From positions 1 to 5,782 of the forward strand of contig JAQUOB010000091.1 in assembly GCA_028717325.1 (NCBI GenBank): a stretch of 5,782 bases of DNA. The letters run 5' to 3'. Each line of letters opens with the position of its first letter. Position 1 is the first letter of the stretch. This DNA is from Candidatus Margulisiibacteriota bacterium. GTDB lineage: Bacteria > Margulisbacteria > WOR-1 > O2-12-FULL-45-9 > XYB2-FULL-48-7. Made by a program: the position numbers and the translations under genes. The notes under the pieces were generated by a model. It saw nothing but the letters and a program-made list of their open reading frames with translations, made no database searches and was not told the DNA's origin. Positions 1 through 5,727 of the stretch are shown piece by piece.

Positions 1-6
1 AAAGGA
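1..6 (+). promoter_or_regulatory. Shine-Dalgarno of tpiA
   Basis: AAAGGA ends 7 bases before the ATG at 14, a normal spacing for a ribosome binding site. It supports the chosen tpiA start. No promoter is visible because the window begins here, so tpiA is probably transcribed from further upstream. Confidence 0.75.
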
Positions 7-13
7 TATATAA

Positions 14-751
14 ATGAGAAAACCGATAATTGCCGGGAACTGGAAAATGTATAAAACAGTCAGCGAAGCGAAAGATTTCGCGACTAAATTAAAGCCCCTG
101 GTTGCCGACGTTCATGATAGGACGATCTTAGTCTGCCCTCCATTAACCCACCTTCAGGATGTTTGCGATATCCTTTGCGACAGCAACGTGGCTGTCGGCG
201 CCCAAAATCTTTTCTGGGAAGATGAAGGGGCTTTCACCGGCGAAGTCTCCGCGCCGATGCTGAAGTCGGTCGGCTGCACCTACGTCATTATCGGCCACTC
301 GGAACGCCGGCAATATTTCGGCGAAACGGACGGAACGGTCAACAAAAAGATCTTTGCCGCCCTCAAGCATAACTTGCTGCCGATCGTCTGCGTCGGCGAA
401 ACTCTCGAGCAAAGGGAGAAGAACGAAACTTTTAAGGTTATTGAACGGCAGATAAAGGAAGGGACTAAGGGGCTGGGGACTGGGGACTGGGAAAAGATTA
501 TAATCGCCTATGAGCCGGTCTGGGCTATCGGCACCGGCAAGACGGCAACACCGGAGCAGGCGCAGGAAGTTCACGCTTACATAAGAAAATTATTACCGAA
601 AGACGTTGCCGCAAATATTCGCATCCTCTACGGCGGGTCGGTTAAGCCGGAAAACATCAAAGAACTGATGGCTAAGCCGGATATTGACGGCGGATTAGTG
701 GGCGGAGCGAGCTTAAAAGTAGACAGCTTCGTCAAGTTAATTAAGTATTAG
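14..751 (+). CDS. tpiA: Triosephosphate isomerase
   Basis: Cytoplasmic TIM-barrel enzyme that interconverts dihydroxyacetone phosphate and glyceraldehyde-3-phosphate in glycolysis and gluconeogenesis. The 245-residue product is full length for the family (about 250). It shows the N-terminal AGNWKM with substrate-contacting Asn9 and Lys11, the GHSERR block with electrophilic His95, and AYEPVWAIGTG with catalytic base Glu167 followed by flexible loop 6 (about 171-176). YGGSV (206-210) and GLVGGASL (227-234) form the C-terminal phosphate-binding part. The ATG is set by an AAAGGA ribosome binding site. Residues about 150-161, just before the Glu167 strand, are encoded by a G-rich heptamer repeat, yet the local length matches my recollection of the Bacillus enzyme, so the fold should be intact. 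The 3' end overlaps the convergent metallopeptidase gene by 11 bases. The assignment is secure. Confidence 0.98.
   Translation: MRKPIIAGNWKMYKTVSEAKDFATKLKPLVADVHDRTILVCPPLTHLQDVCDILCDSNVAVGAQNLFWEDEGAFTGEVSAPMLKSVGCTYVIIGHSERRQYFGETDGTVNKKIFAALKHNLLPIVCVGETLEQREKNETFKVIERQIKEGTKGLGTGDWEKIIIAYEPVWAIGTGKTATPEQAQEVHAYIRKLLPKDVAANIRILYGGSVKPENIKELMAKPDIDGGLVGGASLKVDSFVKLIKY
461..491 (+). repeat. GGGGACT heptamer tandem repeat, possible G-quadruplex
   Basis: Five G-runs lie in 31 bases: 461-463, 469-472, 475-478, 482-485 and 489-491, separated by 5, 2, 3 and 3 bases. The core is GGGGACT at 475-481 repeated at 482-488, continuing into GGG. The spacing satisfies the usual G3+N1-7 quadruplex pattern on the coding strand, so the tpiA mRNA could form it too. 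The repeat lies in the coding region and encodes a Gly/Thr-rich surface turn of TpiA. Confidence 0.8.
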
Positions 752-1820
752 TCAGCCGATCGATCGTCTTCTGAACAATTACCGTCAACTTAGGATACAC
801 GTTCGCATAGGCTGCTATTAGATTGCGGAGCTCCTCGATCTTCTTTTCTCTCGGCTGCTGAACTAATGTCTGACTGATATATCTGTACGTCAGATCGCCT
901 GTCAATCTTATTTCCAATGCCTCTGCGGCTCCCGGTTCGCCGCCGTGCTCGAGGTCAAAATCGTTGTAAGCAATCAAGGCTTCGGCCAATTCGCTGTGCT
1001 GAAAGTGCATCGCTCCAGCATCAAGCCGGTCCCAGGGCCGGCTGAACTCCTGACCGCCAAAATACTCTCTCTTTAGTAGCTCATACTTGGCCTGCACCTG
1101 CGCGCTGCGCGCAGCCAACCAGCGGAACTGTCCGGGGTTGTAAATGTACATCGCAAACGATTCCGGAAAATCCTCAATCTTGGCGCTCGAAGCATAGCCC
1201 GAAACAAAATCATCGAACGTAGTCGCTTTACCATCCCATGATATCTGGTTAAACCCCCGGTCGTCGCAGGTTGTCTGCTGCACGTGGTGCGCGATCTCGT
1301 GGATAACCTGTTCAACCCAAAAAGGGGCGGTAAATTGGGGTTGCGGCTCGACCTCAATTGTTCCGGAGCGGATAAAGACCGTGGTCGTTTTGTTCTGCAT
1401 GTTGATCGAGGCTCTTGCCAAACGGTCGAGTACAGGAACGAATTCAATCTTTATCACGCCGTTAAGGAAACAGGCCGGGATCATGGCTAGCGCTTCGCTG
1501 GTCAGGTTAGACATATAAGCGATCTTTTCCGGTGGATCCTGGCCGGTGAAATCAAAAGGGATGTTCAGACGATCGCAAGAGCCCAGCAGTTCACTTACGT
1601 CCCGGCAGTTATCCGCCGCGCCGGAACAACCCATAAATACACCGAACAATCCGCTGACGATCTCAGCCCGAACATTCGGCTTATGCTGAACCGGTTGCGC
1701 CCTGTCCGGAGACGCTGCCGGTTTATTTGTTGCAGGGACAGGATCATCTTCAGACGCAACACATTGATTGTCGGAATAATATCCGGAGAGTTGGCCGTTG
1801 TTGTAAATATTCACTACCAT
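741..1820 (-). CDS. Putative zinc metallopeptidase (ATLF/Pro-Pro endopeptidase-like)
   Basis: Predicted 359-residue zinc peptidase; substrate and specificity are unknown. Residues below count from the ATG at 1818-1820. WVEQVIHEIAHHVQQ holds the HExxH motif, with His174 and His178 as zinc ligands and Glu175 as catalytic base. Tyr209 and Glu216 follow, in VSGYASSAKIEDFPESF. This Tyr-x6-Glu pattern 31-38 residues after the second His resembles the third ligand and catalytic Tyr of anthrax lethal factor and clostridial Pro-Pro endopeptidases (family M34), which I infer as the nearest group. The N-terminus has a Pro-rich linker (about 27-48). The C-terminal part (about 266-316) looks helical and TPR-like. 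Six cysteines (20, 65, 72, 82, 117, 185) hint at an extracytoplasmic protein, but no signal peptide is visible. The start is uncertain: the frame is open to a TTG at 1937, but that would run through the fba promoter and start codon. No clear ribosome binding site precedes the ATG. The gene sits against the grain between tpiA and fba. Confidence 0.72.
   Translation of the reverse strand: MVVNIYNNGQLSGYYSDNQCVASEDDPVPATNKPAASPDRAQPVQHKPNVRAEIVSGLFGVFMGCSGAADNCRDVSELLGSCDRLNIPFDFTGQDPPEKIAYMSNLTSEALAMIPACFLNGVIKIEFVPVLDRLARASINMQNKTTTVFIRSGTIEVEPQPQFTAPFWVEQVIHEIAHHVQQTTCDDRGFNQISWDGKATTFDDFVSGYASSAKIEDFPESFAMYIYNPGQFRWLAARSAQVQAKYELLKREYFGGQEFSRPWDRLDAGAMHFQHSELAEALIAYNDFDLEHGGEPGAAEALEIRLTGDLTYRYISQTLVQQPREKKIEELRNLIAAYANVYPKLTVIVQKTIDRLTNT
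1098..1114. repeat. GC-rich 17-base palindrome inside the metallopeptidase gene
   Basis: CTGCGCGC at 1098-1105 and GCGCGCAG at 1107-1114 are perfect inverted copies around one central T. The 8-base arms are pure C/G except one pair. It lies within the metallopeptidase coding region, in the segment just after the Glu216 motif. It may be chance arising from Ala/Arg codons, or a protein-binding or cruciform site. Confidence 0.6.
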
Positions 1821-1863
1821 ACTAAAATGCTTATCGGATCCGGGAGCATAAATATTGCGCCCG

Positions 1864-1892
1864 TTGAAACTCTTTAGCGCTTCATATATAAT
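1864..1892 (+). promoter_or_regulatory. Sigma70-type promoter of the fba-pfp operon
   Basis: TTGAAA at 1864-1869 and a perfect TATAAT at 1887-1892 are separated by exactly 17 bases. Transcription should begin near 1899-1900, giving a leader of about 30 bases before the fba ATG. The promoter lies in the divergent gap between the metallopeptidase ATG and fba. It would fall inside the metallopeptidase frame if that gene began at the upstream TTG, which argues for the shorter version. A small palindrome, AGCGCT, lies in the spacer; its meaning is unknown. Confidence 0.8.
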
Positions 1893-1916
1893 TGTTCTGG
1901 ATAAAAATAAAATATG

Positions 1917-1924
1917 AAAAGGAG
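1917..1924 (+). promoter_or_regulatory. Shine-Dalgarno that fixes the fba start
   Basis: AAAAGGAG ends 6 bases before the ATG at 1931. It is a strong ribosome binding site. It rules out the in-frame TTG at 1892, which overlaps the -10 box and would add 13 Lys-rich residues. Confidence 0.88.
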
Positions 1925-1930
1925 AATAAA

Positions 1931-2911
1931 ATGGCAAAGAAATTATACGAAGAATTAGGGGTCGTCAACACTCGGGAAATGTTCAAAAAGGCGATGGCGG
2001 GGAAATACGCGATCCCGGCGTATAACTTCAATAATATGGAGCAGCTGCAGGCGATCATCGGCGGCTGTGCGGAGAGCAATTCTCCGGTCATCATCCAGGT
2101 TAGTAGCGGTGCCCGCAAATACGCCAACCAGACCCTGCTCTACTGGATGGCTAAGGGTGCGGTCGAGATGTGCCGCAAAGACCTGAAGAGCAATATCCCT
2201 ATCTGCCTGCATCTTGACCACGGTGATACTTTCGAGCTTTGTAAATCATGCGTCGACCACGGTTTTTCTTCCGTCATGATCGACGGCTCCAGCCACACTT
2301 ATGAGGACAATATCGCTCTGACCAAACAGGTCGTTGAGTACGCCCACCAGTTCGACGTTACCGTTGAGGGCGAACTTGGCGTGCTGGCGGGTATCGAGGA
2401 CGAAGTTAAGGCGGAAAAGCATACTTACACCGACCCGGCCCAGGTTGAGGATTTCGTCAAACGGACCGGCGTCGATTCGCTGGCCATCTCGATCGGCACT
2501 TCGCACGGCGCTTATAAGTTCAAAGTGAAGCCGGGCGAATCAGTCCCTCCCCTTCGTTTTGATATTCTGCATGAAGTTGAAAAGAGATTACCCGGATTTC
2601 CGATCGTCCTGCACGGGGCATCATCGGTACTTCAAGAATACGTACAAATGATAAATAAATACGGCGGCAAACTGGAAAATGCTGTCGGAGTTTCGGAAGA
2701 TCAATTGAGGGAAGCCGCAAAATCTGCTGTCTGCAAGATCAATATTGACACCGACGGCAGGATGGTCGTTACCGCTATCGTCAGAAAGGTCTTTGCGGAA
2801 TCGCCGGCCGAGTTCGATCCGAGAAAATATCTGGGACCGGCGCGCGAGGAGCTGAAAAAAGTCATTATTGCGAAGAATACGAATGTTTTAGGTTCGGCGG
2901 GAAAGGCGTAA
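1931..2911 (+). CDS. fba: Class II (zinc) fructose-bisphosphate aldolase
   Basis: Cytoplasmic enzyme that reversibly cleaves fructose-1,6-bisphosphate into dihydroxyacetone phosphate and glyceraldehyde-3-phosphate. The 326-residue product has the class II TIM-barrel motifs in order. The N-terminal AIPAYNFNN is at about 27-35. HLDHG carries catalytic Asp96 and zinc ligand His97. GELG carries Glu148. GTSHGAYKF has zinc ligand His192, and LHGAS has zinc ligand His228. NIDTD (271-275) is the substrate phosphate and carbonyl-binding segment. The ATG at 1931 follows a strong AAAAGGAG and a consensus promoter. pfp starts 3 bases after the stop, so the two are co-transcribed. Fba makes or uses the product of the Pfk encoded next and feeds TpiA, encoded 1.2 kb upstream. 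No key residue is missing. Confidence 0.97.
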   Translation: MAKKLYEELGVVNTREMFKKAMAGKYAIPAYNFNNMEQLQAIIGGCAESNSPVIIQVSSGARKYANQTLLYWMAKGAVEMCRKDLKSNIPICLHLDHGDTFELCKSCVDHGFSSVMIDGSSHTYEDNIALTKQVVEYAHQFDVTVEGELGVLAGIEDEVKAEKHTYTDPAQVEDFVKRTGVDSLAISIGTSHGAYKFKVKPGESVPPLRFDILHEVEKRLPGFPIVLHGASSVLQEYVQMINKYGGKLENAVGVSEDQLREAAKSAVCKINIDTDGRMVVTAIVRKVFAESPAEFDPRKYLGPAREELKKVIIAKNTNVLGSAGKA

Positions 2912-2914
2912 ACA

Positions 2915-4123
2915 ATGAAAGTCAAGTTCCAGGGCAAAGAGATCAATATCAGACGGATCGGCATCCTGACCGGCGGCGGCGATTGCGCCGGGCATAACGC
3001 GGTGATAGTCGGGCTGTTACGGCGGATCAGCCAGGCCAACCTCACCCTGCCCGCGGATGAAAAGATGGAGCTGGTCGGGCTGCTGGAAGGATGGAAATCA
3101 CTGACCCGCGATCCAGACAAAGAAATGGACAGGATCGTTAAACCGCTGGCTTTGCTCGACATTGAAGAAACTTTTACCGTCGCCGGGACCATTTTAAAAT
3201 CTTCCCGCACCAATCTTTTCTCGAAGGAGAACATCGAAAAGAAACTGCCCGAAAAAGCGATGGCGAACCTGAAGAAGCTCAACATCGACTGCCTGGCGGT
3301 GCTCGGTGGCGATGATACTTTAGGCGCGGCCGGCAAGCTCGGCCAACAGTACATTTTCCCGATGTTCGGCGCTCCCAAGACAATGGACAACGATGTCTAC
3401 GGGACAGAGATGACTTATGGATTTGAATCGGCCGTTGAGGAAGCTGTCCATTTTATCGAAAACATCCGCACGACCGCTGAATCCCATAACCGGTGCTTCG
3501 TGGTCGAGCTTTTGGGCCGGTCCGCCGGTTGGGTGGCACTCTGGGCCGGGATCGCCGGCGGGGCCGAAGTCACTTTGCTCCCCGAAGAGAACCTGAACCT
3601 CGATAATGTCGTCAAGCAAGTTGAGCACGCCATCAGTAAGAAACAGCACTGTATCGTAGTCGTTTCCGAAGGGGTGCGCCTGTTCGACACCCGTTACCCG
3701 GAGGCGGTCAACAAACGGCACAAAGAGATGCTGGATGCCGTCAAAGCTGACCCTAAGTATGCATTGGTCAAAGCACGCGACGAAATGCCGAAAAAGAAAG
3801 ACTCGTTCGGCAACGAACAACTCGGCGGCATCGGCGAATACATCTTCGCTATTCTGGAGAAACACACCAAAGGGTTCGAATACCGCTACCAGAACTGCGG
3901 CCACGCCATCCGCGGCGGCGTCGCCCATGTCATGGACAGAATATTGGGGCTGCGTTACGGCGACGCGATCTTCCAATTCATGAAAGACGGAAAATTCGGG
4001 GTTTACCCGGGGCTGGAAGCCGATAAGATCGTGGCGCGCAATCTATTGGAAGTTAAAGGCGGACGTTTTGTGCCGCAAGACCATCAACTCTTCCAAATGC
4101 GCAACGCGGTTGATTACTATTAA
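2915..4123 (+). CDS. pfp: Phosphofructokinase, predicted pyrophosphate-dependent
   Basis: PfkA-superfamily enzyme that interconverts fructose-6-phosphate and fructose-1,6-bisphosphate, probably using PPi and reversibly. TGGGDCAGHNA (about 19-29) is the N-terminal phosphoryl-donor loop. GGDDT (131-135) has Asp134 where ATP enzymes have Gly104 (E. coli numbering). PKTMDND (154-160) has Lys155 where they have Gly124. This Asp/Lys pair is the known PPi signature. Catalytic Asp158 and Asp160 are present, as are Arg193 (SHNR) and GRSAGW (about 201-206). The usual LGHxQRGG block reads NCGHAIRGG (about 327-335). At 402 residues it is longer than ATP-type PfkA (about 320), with extra sequence around 257-300 and a C-terminal extension. 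It lies 3 bases after fba, and the weak SD (AAAGG at 2902-2906) lies inside the fba end, suggesting translational coupling. The donor is inferred from signature residues, not measured. Confidence 0.9.
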   Translation: MKVKFQGKEINIRRIGILTGGGDCAGHNAVIVGLLRRISQANLTLPADEKMELVGLLEGWKSLTRDPDKEMDRIVKPLALLDIEETFTVAGTILKSSRTNLFSKENIEKKLPEKAMANLKKLNIDCLAVLGGDDTLGAAGKLGQQYIFPMFGAPKTMDNDVYGTEMTYGFESAVEEAVHFIENIRTTAESHNRCFVVELLGRSAGWVALWAGIAGGAEVTLLPEENLNLDNVVKQVEHAISKKQHCIVVVSEGVRLFDTRYPEAVNKRHKEMLDAVKADPKYALVKARDEMPKKKDSFGNEQLGGIGEYIFAILEKHTKGFEYRYQNCGHAIRGGVAHVMDRILGLRYGDAIFQFMKDGKFGVYPGLEADKIVARNLLEVKGGRFVPQDHQLFQMRNAVDYY

Positions 4124-4190
4124 TCCCTCCGCCCGACTGCCAGTTCATCTTTTTGGTGAAATTCTTAATCCCGCCCGCGGATAATGATGC

Positions 4191-4718
4191 ATGAACGATA
4201 TGAAAGTATTCCGCGGAGGCGGAAAGGGCCCCGGAAAACCCAAACGCCTTGACCAGAAAAAGGCCAGTCTTGTTTTTTCCCTTGAAGGGCAGAATAAAAT
4301 ATTTACCATTAAAGAGCTGTTCGCGAAGTTGAACGGCCTGAACTTTAAAATGAGAGAACTGATCTTGCTGGCAGTTGCTCATGAACTCTCCAACGAGCAC
4401 AAACATCCCGGGGCCGTTCCGGTCATTAAAACAATTCTGCCGCCGAACGATCAGACAGACAATGCTTATCTTAAACTGGATGATCTGATACGGAAAGATC
4501 CCGCTCGATTCGTCTTTCTCTTTGGAACGATCGAACTTAGCATCCAAGAATTATTTGAATCAACTATGGTCGTCATAACGCCTTTCGTGCTGAAAAACTT
4601 CGCGGAGCTGAACCCTCATATGCCTGGTGAAGAACTCCTGTGTCAAAATCCGGAAGCGGAAAAATTCCTGGGCCCCGACTGGAGAACCATTCTGAAAGAC
4701 TGGCTGCTCAGGATCTGA
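4191..4718 (+). CDS. Hypothetical protein, 175 residues
   Basis: I do not recognise this protein. It starts with a short basic, Gly/Lys/Pro-rich stretch (residues 8-24), then a mixed segment with FTIKELFAKLN (about 38-48) and a likely helical RELILLAVAHEL (about 55-66). The remainder is largely amphipathic with no clear membrane span or signal peptide. HELSNEH (64-70) is not a HExxH zinc motif. The ATG at 4191 comes just after an in-frame stop at 4185-4187. A second ATG 9 bases on (4200) is possible, and ribosome binding is weak (GCGGAT around 4177-4182). A GATAAT at 4180-4185 could be a -10 box, but no convincing -35 is seen. It lies 67 bases after pfp on the same strand, so it may be the last operon gene, and ends 15 bases from the convergent pfkA. 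Sensible protein composition over the full length supports a real gene. Confidence 0.7.
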   Translation: MNDMKVFRGGGKGPGKPKRLDQKKASLVFSLEGQNKIFTIKELFAKLNGLNFKMRELILLAVAHELSNEHKHPGAVPVIKTILPPNDQTDNAYLKLDDLIRKDPARFVFLFGTIELSIQELFESTMVVITPFVLKNFAELNPHMPGEELLCQNPEAEKFLGPDWRTILKDWLLRI

Positions 4719-4733
4719 TCAATGCCCTCGGGC

Positions 4734-5708
4734 CTATGACGCCAGCATATTAGCCAGTTTATAAGTCGCGGTGTCTATTTTCCTCTTGCGCCTGATAACT
4801 TCTTCGATCGGCGTTTCAACGATCTTGTCGGAGAGCGTGCCGACCATTAAGCCGCCCTTGCCTTCGATCAGCAGTTGGACCGCCCGCGAGCCCAATTTAC
4901 AGGCGACTTCGCGTGACAGCGCGCTGGGAGCCCCGCCTCTCTGCATATGGCCGAGCACACTGACACGAACGTCCAAGCTGGTCCTTTTCTTAAAATGGGC
5001 GGCTACATCGACTGCTTTGGCCGCGCCTTCCGCCACGACAACGATAAAGCTCGATTTACCTCTTTGCTGGCCGTATTTCAGCTTCTGGCCGATAGCATCG
5101 AGATTGAAAGGGATCTCGGGGATCAATATCGCTTCCGCCCCGGCCGTCAATCCTACATCCAAAGCGATAAAGCCATTGTAGCGGCCCATGACCTCGATCA
5201 CGAACACGCGTTCATGCGAAGTGGCCGTGTCCCTGATCTTGTCGATCGCCTCGACCGCGGTATTGACCGCCGTATCGAAACCGATGCTGTAATCGGTGCC
5301 GTAGATATCGTTATCGATCGACGCCGGGATATTGATGATGGGAAGGCCCGATTCCTTGCTAAGCTCGTTGGAGGCGCGGATCGAACCGTCGCCGCCGATC
5401 ACGACCAGCCCTTCGATATTAAAAGCCCGCAAGTTAGTGATCGCCTTCAGCCGGGTGGCTTTCTGCTTGAATTCCGGGCAGCGGTGGGTATGCAGTATCG
5501 TACCGCCGCGGTTGATGATCCCGCCGACCGACTGGAGTTCCATATTGACGATCTTGCCTTCGACCAGCCCGTCCCAGCCGCGCTCGATGCCGTAGATCTT
5601 CAGATTATTATAGATCGCCGTCCTGACCACCGCGCGGATAGCGGTATTCATTCCAGGCGCGTCACCCCCCGGCGTGATAACCCCGATAATCTTGATTTTT
5701 TTACTCAT
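4734..5708 (-). CDS. pfkA: ATP-type 6-phosphofructokinase paralogue
   Basis: Second PfkA-family enzyme, predicted to phosphorylate fructose-6-phosphate to the 1,6-bisphosphate with ATP, the committed glycolytic step. From the ATG at 5706-5708 it has 324 residues, normal for bacterial PfkA. Motifs are PGGDAPGMN (about 13-21) and GGDGS with Gly108 at the ATP-type position (E. coli Gly104). IPASIDND has Ala129 where ATP enzymes have Gly124 and PPi enzymes Lys, then catalytic Asp132 and Asp134. Arg167, MGRYNG (174-179) and VLGHMQRGG (about 251-259, with Arg248 and His254) bind fructose-6-phosphate. Arg25 and Arg29 match effector-site arginines of E. coli. An upstream in-frame ATG at 5727-5729 would add seven residues and overlap the divergent gene's start, so I prefer 5708. 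Neither start has a Shine-Dalgarno. The gene is convergent with the 175-residue orphan and divergent from the LeuA-like gene. Confidence 0.94.
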   Translation of the reverse strand: MSKKIKIIGVITPGGDAPGMNTAIRAVVRTAIYNNLKIYGIERGWDGLVEGKIVNMELQSVGGIINRGGTILHTHRCPEFKQKATRLKAITNLRAFNIEGLVVIGGDGSIRASNELSKESGLPIINIPASIDNDIYGTDYSIGFDTAVNTAVEAIDKIRDTATSHERVFVIEVMGRYNGFIALDVGLTAGAEAILIPEIPFNLDAIGQKLKYGQQRGKSSFIVVVAEGAAKAVDVAAHFKKRTSLDVRVSVLGHMQRGGAPSALSREVACKLGSRAVQLLIEGKGGLMVGTLSDKIVETPIEEVIRRKRKIDTATYKLANMLAS

Positions 5709-5720
5709 AATCTGTATAGT
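5692..5720 (+). promoter_or_regulatory. Promoter of the LeuA-like gene, possibly leaderless
   Basis: TTGATT (5692-5697) and TATAGT (5715-5720) are spaced by 17 bases. Transcription would start near 5726-5728, at or next to the ATG at 5728. No Shine-Dalgarno is present, so the mRNA may be leaderless. The -35 lies inside the 5' end of pfkA. Confidence 0.5.
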
Positions 5721-5723
5721 ATA
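5718..5723 (-). promoter_or_regulatory. Candidate -10 box of pfkA
   Basis: On the minus strand TATACT lies 9 bases before the pfkA ATG at 5708, so the leader would be only a few bases. It overlaps the plus-strand TATAGT by three bases. The matching -35 is weak (TTTTAA at 5741-5746 with a 17-base spacer). Confidence 0.35.
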
Positions 5724-5727
5724 CACC

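Noticed and set aside
1618..1653. GVFMGC in the metallopeptidase as a lipoprotein lipobox
   Set aside because: It lies at about residue 60-65 with no plausible start just upstream and no basic n-region.
1892..1930. Upstream TTG start for fba adding 13 residues
   Set aside because: The TTG overlaps the -10 box, lies upstream of the expected transcription start and has no ribosome binding site. The ATG at 1931 has a strong one and matches the family length.
2701..3976. Long minus-strand open frames opposite pfp (2701-3390 and 3320-3976)
   Set aside because: They are antisense to clearly conserved aldolase and phosphofructokinase motifs, and their translations resemble no protein family.
4144..4160. 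Hairpin after pfp as an intrinsic terminator
   Set aside because: TTCATC/GGTGAA pairs around a five-T loop with one G-T pair, but the stem is weak and no U-tract follows.
4124..4190. tRNA, small RNA or CRISPR elements in the intergenic gaps
   Set aside because: The gaps are short (3 to 110 bases) and hold no cloverleaf, spaced repeats or conserved riboswitch core that I can see.
4380..4400. HELSNEH in the orphan protein as a zinc-peptidase motif
   Set aside because: The second His is two residues too far for HExxH, and no downstream ligand pattern is seen.
4053..4547. 164-residue minus-strand frame opposite the orphan gene
   Set aside because: It overlaps the pfp end and has no family features or ribosome binding site. 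The plus-strand frame has the more natural composition, although neither is recognised, so some doubt remains.
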